From Salinihabitans flavidus (GTDB lineage: Bacteria > Pseudomonadota > Alphaproteobacteria > Rhodobacterales > Rhodobacteraceae): a stretch of 64,000 nucleotides of DNA. The translations under genes and the position numbers were made by a program. The stretch's first letter is position 1; the number at the start of each line of letters is the position of its first letter. This document shows, in pieces, positions 53,067-62,423 of the stretch. The notes beneath the pieces were generated by a model that saw only the letters and a list, made by a program, of their open reading frames with translations, did not search any database and was not told the DNA's origin. The stretch lies in the NCBI RefSeq assembly GCF_900110425.1, contig NZ_FODS01000005.1:143025-207024 (forward strand). The letters run 5' to 3'.

Positions 53067-53647
53067 TCGACACCCTCAGACCTCTTTTCATCGAGACGAT
53101 CCGGGCACCGGCGCGGGCGGGCGCGATGCTGATGGAGACAAACCTGCCGCGCGCGACTCTCTGGTCGGCGCTGGTATTGGCCTGCATCCTCAATACGCTG
53201 ATCTTCTTCGTCTCCACCGCGCTATTTCCAGCCCCCTCCGCCGGGATGCTCTTGCCGCTGTCATCCTCGCCGGTGATGGTGCTGACGCTGCTTCTTGCCA
53301 CAACCGTGTTGACGATCATCATGCTGTTCTGGGGCGGACGGGCACTTGGCGGCGCGGCGCGATTCGAGGACGTTTTGGGCATGATCACATGGTTGCAGTT
53401 CATGCGCCTCGCCGTTCAGGTCGCGGCGCTCGTGTTCATGTTCCTGCTGCCGGGTCTGGCGGCGCTTCTGGTGATGGGGGCGGGGATTTACGGGATATGG
53501 ATTCTGCTCAATTTCATGAATGTCGCCCATGGGTTCGACAGTCTTGGCAGGTCCGCTATGTTGCTGGTCGTTGCCCTGATCGGGATTTCGATCGGACTGA
53601 CACTACTTTTGTCGCTGATCGGCGTGACGGCGATGGGAATGGACTGA
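53063..53647 (+). CDS. YIP1-family membrane protein in the suf operon (2)
   Basis: This 194-residue protein has four to five membrane helices and the YIP1 pattern: ETIRAPARAGAMLME at the cytoplasmic N-terminus and ILLNFMNVAHGFDSLGRS near the C-terminus. The GTG start at 53063 overlaps the previous stop and is preceded by AGGAAGG. It is followed 3 nt later by sufS. Its role is unknown. Confidence 0.75.
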   Translation: MIDTLRPLFIETIRAPARAGAMLMETNLPRATLWSALVLACILNTLIFFVSTALFPAPSAGMLLPLSSSPVMVLTLLLATTVLTIIMLFWGGRALGGAARFEDVLGMITWLQFMRLAVQVAALVFMFLLPGLAALLVMGAGIYGIWILLNFMNVAHGFDSLGRSAMLLVVALIGISIGLTLLLSLIGVTAMGMD

Positions 53648-53650
53648 ACG

Positions 53651-54871
53651 ATGTATGACTTGAACAAGATCCGTGCCGATTTTCCAATTCTAGCGCGCGA
53701 GGTGAACGGCAAGCCGCTCACATATCTCGACAATGGGGCCTCGGCGCAAAAGCCGCAGGTGGTGATCGACGCGATCACGCAGGCCTATTCCATGGAATAT
53801 GCCAATGTTCACAGAGGTTTGCATTACCTTTCCAATCTGGCCACCGACAAGTACGAGGGCGTGCGCGGAACCATTGCTCGCTTTCTCGGGGCGGCCAGTG
53901 AGGATGAGATCGTCCTTAATACCGGTACCACCGAAGGCATCAACATGGTCGCCTATGGCTGGGCCATGCCGCGGATGGAGCCGGGCGACGAGATCGTGCT
54001 GAGCGTGATGGAGCATCACGCCAATATCGTGCCCTGGCATTTCCTGCGCGAACGACAGGGCGTGGTCCTGAAATGGGTCGAAGTGGACGCGCAGGGCCAT
54101 CTTGATCCGCAGGCCGTGATCGACGCCATTGGACCGAAGACGAAGCTTGTCGCAATTACCCATTGTTCCAACGTGTTGGGGACCGTTGTTGATGTGAAAT
54201 CCGTTTGCGCCGGCGCCCACGAAGAGGGCGTTCCGGTGCTGGTGGACGGCTCTCAGGGGGCGGTGCATCTGCCGGTGAATGTCGCTGACATGGGGTGCGA
54301 TTTCTATGCCATCACCGGGCACAAGCTCTATGGGCCGACCGGGTCCGGCGCGATTTATGTGCAAAAGGACCGCATGGCCGAGATGCGCCCCTTCATCGGT
54401 GGCGGCGACATGATCAAGGAGGTGAGCCGCGACGCGGTGACCTATAACGACCCGCCGATGAAGTTCGAGGCCGGCACCCCTGCGATCGTGCAGATCATCG
54501 GGCTTGGTGTGGCGCTGGACTATATGATGGATCTCGGCATGGACAATATCGCCGCGCATGAAGCCGGGCTCCGAGATTATGCCATGACGCGTTTCAATGG
54601 GTTGAACTGGTTGAACATCCAAGGGCAAACATCTGACAAGGCGGCGATTTTCAGCATGACACTGGACGGTGCCGCACACGCCCACGACATCTCGACCATT
54701 CTCGACAAGAAGGGTGTCGCCGTGCGCGCCGGGCATCATTGCGCCGGGCCGCTGATGGATCATCTGGGCCTGACCGCGACCTGCCGGGCCTCCTTCGGGC
54801 TCTACAACACGCGCGAAGAGGTCGATCGTCTGATCGAGGCGCTGGAACTGGCGCATGAGCTTTTTGCCTGA
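53651..54871 (+). CDS. sufS: cysteine desulfurase SufS
   Basis: This 406-residue group II desulfurase provides persulfide sulfur for the SufBCD scaffold. It starts YDLNKIRADFPILAREVNGK, has the PLP Lys in DFYAITGHKLYGPTG (near residue 226) and the catalytic Cys in TCRASFGLYNTREEVD (near 377). It is the last gene of the operon. No sufE, sufA or sufT is seen after it; the sequence turns into a decayed tRNA region within 50 nt. Confidence 0.94.
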   Translation: MYDLNKIRADFPILAREVNGKPLTYLDNGASAQKPQVVIDAITQAYSMEYANVHRGLHYLSNLATDKYEGVRGTIARFLGAASEDEIVLNTGTTEGINMVAYGWAMPRMEPGDEIVLSVMEHHANIVPWHFLRERQGVVLKWVEVDAQGHLDPQAVIDAIGPKTKLVAITHCSNVLGTVVDVKSVCAGAHEEGVPVLVDGSQGAVHLPVNVADMGCDFYAITGHKLYGPTGSGAIYVQKDRMAEMRPFIGGGDMIKEVSRDAVTYNDPPMKFEAGTPAIVQIIGLGVALDYMMDLGMDNIAAHEAGLRDYAMTRFNGLNWLNIQGQTSDKAAIFSMTLDGAAHAHDISTILDKKGVAVRAGHHCAGPLMDHLGLTATCRASFGLYNTREEVDRLIEALELAHELFA

Positions 54872-54921
54872 CGCTTTTTCGATTGCGACGGCTGGCGAGC
54901 GTCGATATACCCCGCTTTAAG

Positions 54922-54966
<45 letters not shown>

Positions 54967-55100
54967 AGTCAAGGCTGGTAATGCTTGGTTGTGTTGGAAG
55001 AAAGAAGTGACTAAACAACGGTTTGAGCGAATGTCGGGTTTGCTCTTCATGTCGACGAAATTCTTGCGTAAGCATGGCGTAAGCAACTCGCGAACGGTAT

Positions 55101-55177
<77 letters not shown>

Positions 55178-55680
55178 AAAAACAATATAAATCAATAATT
55201 TACACTTCTGCGCATTTTTGGACCTAGTGCTTGCGTGGGAAATTCGCGTAAGCAGTGCAATTGCGGCAGTGAGCTGAAGCTGTATCGATAGCCCATCGAA
55301 TCTTGACCGCGGCCTCCTGGTCGTAGGCGCATGACTTCAGCGCTCCTTGCATGGCCTTCTTTGATCTCGCCAAGCATCGCATCGAGAAAGACGGAGCTGC
55401 TGGATCCGGCAGGCACTGCAGGGGATATGGCGGCAGACCAAATTTTCGTGTGCACTGTGTGTGCATCGTGTCGTCGTAGAGGGGCAAATTCTGACATACT
55501 GCGCCGTATTCCAGCGTAGTCATATCCGCCGTTAGCAGTTTGCCCAAAGAGGAGTATCTACTGTAAAACAATATGTTAGAATGAGAGGCGGCCCGATGAT
55601 GGATTGTAAAGATTTAAATTTAATTTCAATATGTTGTGTGATGCCGTGTGCGGCACATGTTCATGTTTTGATCGCGTGAT
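55178..55680. other. AT-rich gene-free segment after tRNA-Arg
   Basis: About 500 bases are noticeably AT-richer than the surroundings and carry no supported gene. The nonamer GCGTAAGCA occurs here at 55246-55254 and twice before the tRNA (55066-55074 and 55077-55085, an 11-bp step). This is the kind of sequence left by an integrated element; no integrase gene remains. Confidence 0.45.
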
Positions 55681-56242
55681 AGCGTGCTGCATCGCGTCTC
55701 TTACGGTCGGATCGGGGATCATCAGTTGTTTCTGGCCGGCGACGCGAGCGGCATCCGCGCGCTGATGCACTAGGCTGCCGACGAAGGCCATATCGCGGGC
55801 TGCATGGCTGCGCTAGATTCAACTGGAACCGAATTTGCCGGGCGTACTTCCCTATCCATCGTGTACTCAACTCCACAAGTCGCGCATATCGGCGCGACGC
55901 TCTCCGATCTGGAGGATAGCGACTTAGAAACGGCGAGCTTCGATATATCAGAACAAGCACGCGCGTATGCCCAGACCAGCTGTGGTGTATTGCGCATCTA
56001 TGCCACCTGTGACACGGGACAGCCTTTGGGTGCGGGGATTTGTACGCCCGCCGCCGAGCACCTGGCCCATCTGCTGTCATTGGCGGTCGAAGGTGGCAGG
56101 CATGCTGGCGATGCCGTTATACCATCCCATTCTCGAGGACGTGCTGCGCAGCGCTTTGCGTGATTTGGCAAAGGCTGCGTCCGGGGCCGGTGGGTCCGCC
56201 CTTTCGGGCTGCGCGGCAATCAGACATGATACACTGGATTGA
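55681..56242 (+). pseudogene. dihydrolipoyl dehydrogenase-like gene fragment, broken
   Basis: The translated remnant matches the C-terminal third of the dihydrolipoyl dehydrogenase family: LFLAGDASGIRALMH then a TAG stop at 55771-55773 then AADEGHIAG, the interface segment IVYSTPQVAHIGATLSDLED, TGQPLGAG and, in another frame, MLAMPLYHPILEDVLRSALR. The nonsense codon and a frameshift near 56090 prevent a functional product, and the 5' part is missing. A remnant of a larger flavin disulfide reductase gene is the best reading. Confidence 0.75.
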
Positions 56243-56371
56243 CATCGGCGGACCTTTCGGTACCGCAGAGGCTTACGAACTCTTTCGTTGTTCAAGGTCG
56301 GCGTGGACCTGTCTTTGGCGGCCTTCCCGGGTATTGGCCGTAAAGTTTGGCCAGGCATCTGTCCTGACGCG

Positions 56372-57269
56372 TCACTTGTTTCCGAGGACCGTTGCCAATG
56401 CCATCGAAAGTGGCCAGCGGTTCATCGTGTAGACATGCATCTCGGGCGCGCCATAGGCGATCAGCTGCCGGGCATGTTCGCTCGTCATGGTCGCCGCAAG
56501 ATAGGGTTCAAGTTCGGGCGTGGTCTCGGCGCGGGCGAAAAGTTGGCAGCCAATCCGGCACCATTGCCCCGTTCATCCGCGCAAAGCGTTTCAGGCGGGG
56601 CCATCTTTCCAGCGGCATCAGCCCCGGAACGATGGGCTCATCGACCCCGTGCTGCCCGCAGTCCTCAAGGAACCGACTGTAGGTTGCCGGGTCCAGTACG
56701 AACTGGCAAAACGCGGACCCGGCCCCGGCATCCAGCTTGCGCTTGAGATACCCGATATCCTGGTCCAGCGTTTCGGCTTCGGGATGCGTTTCGGGATGCG
56801 CCGCCACGGCGATTTCGAAGTCATGCCTCGTGCGCAACGCCTCCACCAGTTCGGACGCATGGTCGAACCCCGGCGGCAAGCCCCCGGATTCTCCCTTGGG
56901 GCGATCCCCACGCAGCGCGAGGATGCGCCGGATTCCACGCGCCCATAGGTCGTCAGCCGTGTTGAGTACCGCGTCGCGCGACAGGCCCAGCGATACCAGG
57001 TGCGCCATCACCGGACGACCTGTGCGTGTCGCGATCGCGGCCGCGGTATCAACGGTGCGGTCCCGCGTCGCGCCCCCTGAACTCATGGTCACCGAAAACC
57101 CACGACCCGCCAACGGGGCGAGCTGATCGACAGTGTGATGCAGTGCCATGCACAGGTCAGAGCTCTTGGGCGGAAACACCTCAAAACTCAGGGGAATGCG
57201 CCCCCGCATCTCGTAGAGATCTTGCAGCAGGGCGTCTTTGGTCTGGCTGGCGCGTATTCTGTCGATCAC
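56372..57269 (-). pseudogene. metF: metF, methylenetetrahydrofolate reductase, frameshifted
   Basis: The first 240 residues read SFEVFPPK (barrel start), SVTMSSGGATRDRTV, LALRGDRPKGESGG and CQFVLDPATY, as in MetF. At 56545-56546 one extra C-equivalent base (in CTGCCAAC on the minus strand) moves the frame; the upstream frame then reaches a TGA early. Beyond it the other frame carries LFARAETTPELEPYLAA-type sequence and YGAPEMHVYTMNRWPL to the stop at 56372. Removing one base restores a protein of about 298 residues. Real mutation or a sequencing error are both possible; the GTG start is at 57269. Confidence 0.7.
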
Positions 57270-57427
57270 GAATCTTTTCCTTGCATGCTGCGAGCCGTGG
57301 CATGTCTCAACATTTACGTCGTCAAAAACCGTGGCAACGCGTGCACGCCCGGGTCTGCACCGGGACGATCGCTGTAGTCATAAGCCCTCACCAGCGGATC
57401 GGCCTGTTCAAACATTGCAACCAGACG

Positions 57428-58009
57428 CTATTCACTCCAGGGGTGCACATGCACGTCCCGTCCTGAATGCTCCTTCATGATCTTGACCGCCAGTTCCTCG
57501 TGCTCTTTGTCGCGGGTGCGCACCCACATGAGAATGCCACCATGCCGGATTTGATTTTCGTAATATTCCCGGTGTTTCTTGTCGACGCGGCTGGCAAGAA
57601 GTGTCCCGATCACCGCTGACGGCGCCCCCCAGATTGCGATGGCGGCGATCGAGGCCGCGAGCGTACTCACCGGGGTCAGCATCGCGGCCATCGCGATATA
57701 GGACCCGACAAAGAAGAACCCGCCCGCAATGGCCCCTTCAAGCTCTCCCATCGCCTCTTCAGAGACGAAATGTGCTCTGGGGGCTCTGGGGTCATCTTCG
57801 AGCTCCGGTGCCCGCCAATAGGCCGACCCGAGTTTTTCCTCCAGCGTGTCCTGTTCTCCCAGAAGGCTGATGTCGGAATGGTGGAAACCCACGCTGCGCA
57901 GGTCATAGAATGCCGCCTGCAAGCGTTCGAACGTGTCGAACACCCCGACCGCTTCGGGCACCTTGATAACGGTGACCTTATCTGCGTTGTCCTGTTCCTG
58001 CGCTGCCAT
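57428..58009 (-). CDS. general-stress-type membrane protein with glycine-zipper-like core
   Basis: This 193-residue protein begins with a soluble domain of about 90 residues (AVGVFDTFERLQAAFYDLRS, then DISLLGEQDTLEEK) similar to general stress protein 17M-like domains. Two hydrophobic helices follow (EGAIAGGFFFVGSYIAMAAM, STLAASIAAIAIWGAP), with Gly/Ala spacing. The C-terminal part is soluble and ends in HVHPWSE. GGAGG precedes the ATG. Function is not known. Confidence 0.6.
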   Translation of the reverse strand: MAAQEQDNADKVTVIKVPEAVGVFDTFERLQAAFYDLRSVGFHHSDISLLGEQDTLEEKLGSAYWRAPELEDDPRAPRAHFVSEEAMGELEGAIAGGFFFVGSYIAMAAMLTPVSTLAASIAAIAIWGAPSAVIGTLLASRVDKKHREYYENQIRHGGILMWVRTRDKEHEELAVKIMKEHSGRDVHVHPWSE

Positions 58010-58158
58010 TTCATCCTCCGTGAACTGTCTGTGACCGCGTCAATATCAGGGATGCATAGCAGTTCGGCGAGGGTCTATATGATCATCCGGGATGGGACAA
58101 CTAGGCCCAAAGCCTCTGTTTCTGAGACCGCGAGAACGAGACCCAAGCAAATGGTCCG

Positions 58159-58749
58159 TTACCCGTCGCCGGTGACCGTGAGGCCGAGCAGGCGCCAGAC
58201 CTGCATGCCACCGCGATAATAGAAAATGCGGTCGGCAGGGTATCCGGCCTCGACCATGTTGCGGATCGCAGTTGGCGACTGGCCACACCATATCCCGTTG
58301 CAAAACAGTGCAACGCGCTTTGCCTGCTCGCAGTCCCACCCGTCAAAATCCGGCTCGCAGCCCAACCGGGCCAGTTCGTCCAGAACGTATGTATAGGGAA
58401 TGTTGATCGCGCCCGGGATCGTTCCGCTCGCGAACCAGTCGCTGGTTCGGCTATCGACCACCACGGCCTCCTGATCCTGTAGAATCTCGATCAACTCGAG
58501 TTCGCCGATCGTGGTCACACCCTCCAGCGGGCTGTGCGGCTGAATGCAAAATTCGGGACAGGGACGTGAGGTCAGTGCCCATTCGCCGCTGATCGTGTTT
58601 TCGGTGTCCTGGATCCTGTTGATCTCCACCGGGCCATTCGCGGTTTGCAGGGTGACCGACAGCATATCTTTGGTGATCCCGACGGCACCGTCCGCTATCG
58701 CCGTCCCCGCCGCCAGCGTCAGACAGAGTGCCAAGGCAAGTTTCTTCAT
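58159..58749 (-). CDS. exported rhodanese-like protein
   Basis: This 196-residue protein has a signal peptide (MKKLALALCLTLAAGTAIA) and a rhodanese domain in the C-terminal two thirds. Known elements are VVVDSRTSDWFASGTIPGAI and the active-site loop ALFCNGIWCGQSPTA, in which the first Cys is the expected persulfide carrier. Extra cysteines (CPEFC, CEPDFDGWDC) suggest disulfides in the periplasm. The start at 58749 has a GGAG site. Its neighbour to the right is an orphan binding protein gene. Confidence 0.8.
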   Translation of the reverse strand: MKKLALALCLTLAAGTAIADGAVGITKDMLSVTLQTANGPVEINRIQDTENTISGEWALTSRPCPEFCIQPHSPLEGVTTIGELELIEILQDQEAVVVDSRTSDWFASGTIPGAINIPYTYVLDELARLGCEPDFDGWDCEQAKRVALFCNGIWCGQSPTAIRNMVEAGYPADRIFYYRGGMQVWRLLGLTVTGDG

Positions 58750-58932
58750 CGTGCTATCCTCCAGATCCAGTCTTGTTCCAGACAACAGCCTATCCGGTCA
58801 AAAAGCCCTCAGCCACCATCATCCGTCTTTGGCACCTTGGTGCGTTCATTTCACCCTGGGCCTAATGTCTGGCCATGGCTGGCTGGCCGACCGATGTCGC
58901 GAGACGATCAGTCAGCCAACGTCCGCTCGGGA

Positions 58933-60465
58933 TCAGGCGAACCACCAGCGGTGATAGCCCCGCGCGCCGTCGAGTTCCCAGACCGAGGCGATGCTTTCGG
59001 TGTGCATGACGTTGTCGCGCCGCGCCGAGGTGCGGTTTCGGAAAAATGGCACGATGGTGCCGCCATCATCGCGGCACAAGGACTGCATCTCGGCGTATAT
59101 CTCGGCGCGCAAAGCTTCGTCGAGTTCGGACTTGGCCTGAAGCAGCAAGGTGTTGAACCGTTCGTTTTCCCAATGGCTTTCATTCCAGTCAGCCCCGGCC
59201 TTGTACGCCAGCGAGAACATCACGTCCGGTGTGGGGCGCGCGGCCCAGGATACGACGCAGAACGGCTTTTTCAGCCACACATTCGACCAATACCCATCGG
59301 CCGGCTCCTGATTCACCTTGATGTCGAGACCGGCGGGGCGCGCCTGTTCGGCGAAGAGGGAACACATGTTCGTGGCCCGTGACAGCAGTGTGTCATTGAC
59401 CGAGATCTGCACCGAGAGCCGGTCATGACCGGCCTTCTTGAGATGATAGCGTGCGCGGTCGAGGTCCTGTTCCCGCTGTGGCAGGTCGGCATGATACGGG
59501 ATCGTCGTGCCAATCGGATGATCGTTGCCGATCACCCCGCGCCCGAACAGGATCTTGTCGACGATTTCCTGACGGTTCATCGCGTGCTTGAGCGCGAGCC
59601 GCACGTTGACATCGTCGAACGGGGCCACGTCGCAGAACATCGGCATTGTGATATGCGTGCCCGAGGGCACATCGTCGAGAATGACCCCGGGGGCCCGGGC
59701 CAGCATGGAGGCGGTCTTGAGGTCTATATCGGTCACCGCGTCGACATCGCCGGCGACGATCGCCGCCTGCCTTGCGTTGGGATCGTTGAGCACCGTCATC
59801 TCGATCGCGTCGAACCATGCCCCGCTGCCCGCGCGGTGCCGGCCGTCGTGCCGCTCGAACGCGGCACGGATGCCGGGCTTGAATTCGGTCACTTTGTAGG
59901 GACCGCAGCCGATACCGTTCGCCCAGTCGATGCCGCCATCCTCTGTCGCGGGCTGGATCACCAGATGGTAATCCGACAACAGATAGGGCAGGTCCGCATT
60001 GCCGGTCGAAAGGGTGAAGATCACCGCGTGTTCTCCGTCAGCGCGGATATCGGTGACGTCCGATAGAAGCGGTGCCACGGCCGAGGTCGTCTCGGGCCCT
60101 CGGTGGTGGTTCATCGAGGCGATCACGTCCTTTGCCGTGACTGCGCGCCCGTCGTGGAAGGTGGCGTTGCGCGACAGCTCGAATCGCCATTCGCTTCCGT
60201 CCTTGCCAAGGGCCTGCCAATCGGTGGCAAGGTCGGGTCCAAGCGTGTTCTCGTTGGTGATCTCAGTCAGATAGGCGCGGGCGACGTGGCTGGAGTGGAT
60301 CATAAGGATGCTCGCCGTTGTGGCGGGATCCCAGCTATCCGTGCTGCTGCCGTCATGCACGCCGACGCGAAACGTGCCGCCCCGCGACGGTGCGGCGCGG
60401 GCCGGGCCGGACGCGACACCGAACAGCCCTGCGGCAAGACCGGACGCGGCGGCCCCCTTCAGCAT
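58933..60465 (-). CDS. family-5 (peptide/opine-type) ABC substrate-binding protein
   Basis: From the first ATG the product has 510 residues, with the family-5 fold: GTFRVGVHDGSSTDSWDPAT, RNATFHDGRAVTAKDVIASM and SYK-type LSVQISVN segments. A twin-arginine motif (LNRRSMLKGAAAS) starts just before that ATG, and the frame is open to a probable ACG start codon at 60508-60510 with GGAGG (60517-60521) six bases upstream. The first in-frame ATG removes the RR pair. No permease genes for this class lie nearby. The neighbours are an exporter operon and a rhodanese. Confidence 0.8.
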   Translation of the reverse strand: MLKGAAASGLAAGLFGVASGPARAAPSRGGTFRVGVHDGSSTDSWDPATTASILMIHSSHVARAYLTEITNENTLGPDLATDWQALGKDGSEWRFELSRNATFHDGRAVTAKDVIASMNHHRGPETTSAVAPLLSDVTDIRADGEHAVIFTLSTGNADLPYLLSDYHLVIQPATEDGGIDWANGIGCGPYKVTEFKPGIRAAFERHDGRHRAGSGAWFDAIEMTVLNDPNARQAAIVAGDVDAVTDIDLKTASMLARAPGVILDDVPSGTHITMPMFCDVAPFDDVNVRLALKHAMNRQEIVDKILFGRGVIGNDHPIGTTIPYHADLPQREQDLDRARYHLKKAGHDRLSVQISVNDTLLSRATNMCSLFAEQARPAGLDIKVNQEPADGYWSNVWLKKPFCVVSWAARPTPDVMFSLAYKAGADWNESHWENERFNTLLLQAKSELDEALRAEIYAEMQSLCRDDGGTIVPFFRNRTSARRDNVMHTESIASVWELDGARGYHRWWFA

Positions 60466-60543
60466 GGACCGACGGTTGAGATCGAAATTAAAAGGAGTGC
60501 GGTATGTCGTGAAGAACCTCCGTGTTGGCTACAGGCGAAGGAC

Positions 60544-61221
60544 CTAGCCCGTTACCACACCGTCGCCCACCACGATCTGCCGCTGACAGAGGTCTGCGAT
60601 CTTCTCGTCATGGGTCGAGATCAGGAATGTGGTGCCCTCCTCGCGGTTGATCTGTGCGATGAGGTCCATCACCTGCATCGCCGAGACGCGGTCGAGATTG
60701 CCTGTCGGTTCGTCCGCCAGGACCAGTTCGGGGCTGTTCATCAGGGCGCGCGCCACGGCGACGCGTTGCTTCTGGCCGCCAGAAAGCTTGGTGGCGGGAA
60801 AGTCGATTCGGTCTGCCAGCCCCATGCGGATGAGCAGGGCGCGTCCGCGCGCGCGGGCCTGCGATGTCTCGCGGCCCTCGCGCACGGCTGTGGGGAAGAT
60901 CACGTTTTCCAGCGCGGTGAAATCGGGCAGCAGGTTATGGAACTGAAAGACAAAGCCGATATGGCGGTTGCGAAACTCGGTCAATGCGCGGTCGTCGGCG
61001 GCGATGAGATCCTGGCTCAGCATCAGATACTGGCCCGATGTGGGTTTCATCAACGTACCCAGGATCCTCAGAAGCGTGCTCTTGCCTGATCCGGAGGGGC
61101 CAAGCAGAGCTGCCATCTCACCTCGCTCCAGATGCAGCGAGAGGCCGCGCAGCACGCGGGTTTCGGCCTCGCCGGTCCCGAAGGTCTTGACCAGATCGCG
61201 GACATCCAGCAGCGCGCTCAT
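60544..61221 (-). CDS. MacB/LolD-type ABC transporter ATPase
   Basis: This 225-residue ATPase has Walker A LLGPSGSGKSTLLRIL (near residue 40), the signature KLSGGQKQRVAVARALMN and Walker B LVLADEPTGNLDRVS. The short form is typical of LolD, FtsE and MacB-type systems paired with FtsX-like permeases. It overlaps the permease gene by 4 bp. With the permease and adaptor it forms a three-gene export operon. Confidence 0.9.
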   Translation of the reverse strand: MSALLDVRDLVKTFGTGEAETRVLRGLSLHLERGEMAALLGPSGSGKSTLLRILGTLMKPTSGQYLMLSQDLIAADDRALTEFRNRHIGFVFQFHNLLPDFTALENVIFPTAVREGRETSQARARGRALLIRMGLADRIDFPATKLSGGQKQRVAVARALMNSPELVLADEPTGNLDRVSAMQVMDLIAQINREEGTTFLISTHDEKIADLCQRQIVVGDGVVTG

Positions 61222-62423
61222 TGGCCGATCGCCGTGACGGGATCGACCCGCGCCGCTGAGCGGGCAGGCAGGATCGAGGCGAGGATCGCGCCGATCACCG
61301 TGAGGGTGATGGCCAGCCCGTAGGACCCCTGGGTGATGTCCATCGGCAGGGTGCCCGGCTCGAACGCCTCGCGCGGGGGGAAGGGCAGCAGCGCGAGATA
61401 ACCCAAGGCCGCCCCCATGACGCCGCCCATCAGCCCGACAAGCGCGCCCTGCGCCACGAAGACAAAGACAACAAAGCCGCGCCCCGCGCCCATGGCGCGC
61501 ATGATGCCGATTTCCGGGCGGCGTCGATAGGTCGAGAGCAAGAGCGCCGAGGCGACACCGATCACTATGGTGATGAGCGCAAAGGTCTTTAGGAAATAGC
61601 CGGTCTGCGCCTGCGCATCGAGCGCCTCCATCAGCTGTTCGGCACCGTCGGTCCAGGGCACGGCATCCAGCCCGGTGAGGCTGCGGATGCGCGCGGCCTT
61701 GGCATCGGCGGCGTTGAGATCGAAAAGCTTGATCTCGATCCGGCTGGCCCCCTGCGGCATGGTAAAGAGGGTGCGCGCGGTCGAAAGGCTGACAAAGGCA
61801 CGCGCCCCGTCGAGCGCGCCGTTGCCGGTCTCGAAGATGCCCGAGAGCGTGAGCAGGGCGGTGACACCCTGGGAACTTTCCAGTCGTAGCGGTTGGCCCA
61901 GCGACAGGTCGAGATCCTCGGCCAGTTCCCGGCCAAGGACGATCAACCCCGAGCCCACACGCGCCCGCCCCTCGACCATATAGCCGGGAAGATCGAGGAT
62001 CGCGGCCTCGCGTCCCGGCTCGATCCCGGTCACGCTGACCTGCTCGACCTGCGCGCCGCGCGTGAGAAAGCCCGCCCCGGTGATCTGTGGCGAGACCGCC
62101 TTGACCCCCGGCACGCCCTCGATCAGCGGCAGCCAGGTGGCGGCCTCGGCCAGAGAGGCGGTGCGCGTGCGACCGCGCTGTGCCACGACGAGGACATAGC
62201 CCTCGGGCGCGATCAGGATTGCCGGATCGTCAGGTTCGGCCTCGATGGTGACATGTGCGATATCGCCCACCGTGCGCGACAGGATGAATTGCGCAAGCCC
62301 GCCGATCAGCGCCGACATGAAGATGAAGATGAAAACCCCGACCGCCACCCCCAACACCAGAAGCGCGGTCTGCGCCTTGTTCGCGGTCAGGTAACGCGCC
62401 GCGATCTTGAGCGCGTATAGCAT
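61218..62423 (-). CDS. MacB/FtsX-type ABC transporter permease
   Basis: This 401-residue protein has an N-terminal helix (ALLVLGVAVGVFIFIFMSAL), a large periplasmic domain (about 45-270) and three C-terminal helices with the FtsX pattern (SALLLSTYRRRPEIGIMRAM, GRGFVVFVFVAQGALVGLMG and the last at the end, SILPARSAARVDPVTAI). This is the architecture of MacB-type or LolC/E-type export permeases. It overlaps the adaptor by one base. Substrate unknown. Confidence 0.88.
   Translation of the reverse strand: MLYALKIAARYLTANKAQTALLVLGVAVGVFIFIFMSALIGGLAQFILSRTVGDIAHVTIEAEPDDPAILIAPEGYVLVVAQRGRTRTASLAEAATWLPLIEGVPGVKAVSPQITGAGFLTRGAQVEQVSVTGIEPGREAAILDLPGYMVEGRARVGSGLIVLGRELAEDLDLSLGQPLRLESSQGVTALLTLSGIFETGNGALDGARAFVSLSTARTLFTMPQGASRIEIKLFDLNAADAKAARIRSLTGLDAVPWTDGAEQLMEALDAQAQTGYFLKTFALITIVIGVASALLLSTYRRRPEIGIMRAMGAGRGFVVFVFVAQGALVGLMGGVMGAALGYLALLPFPPREAFEPGTLPMDITQGSYGLAITLTVIGAILASILPARSAARVDPVTAIGQ

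Noticed and set aside
55192..55497. A 101-codon minus-strand frame next to the tRNA, considered as an integrase remnant.
   Set aside because: No integrase motif (R...HxxR...Y) could be read in it.
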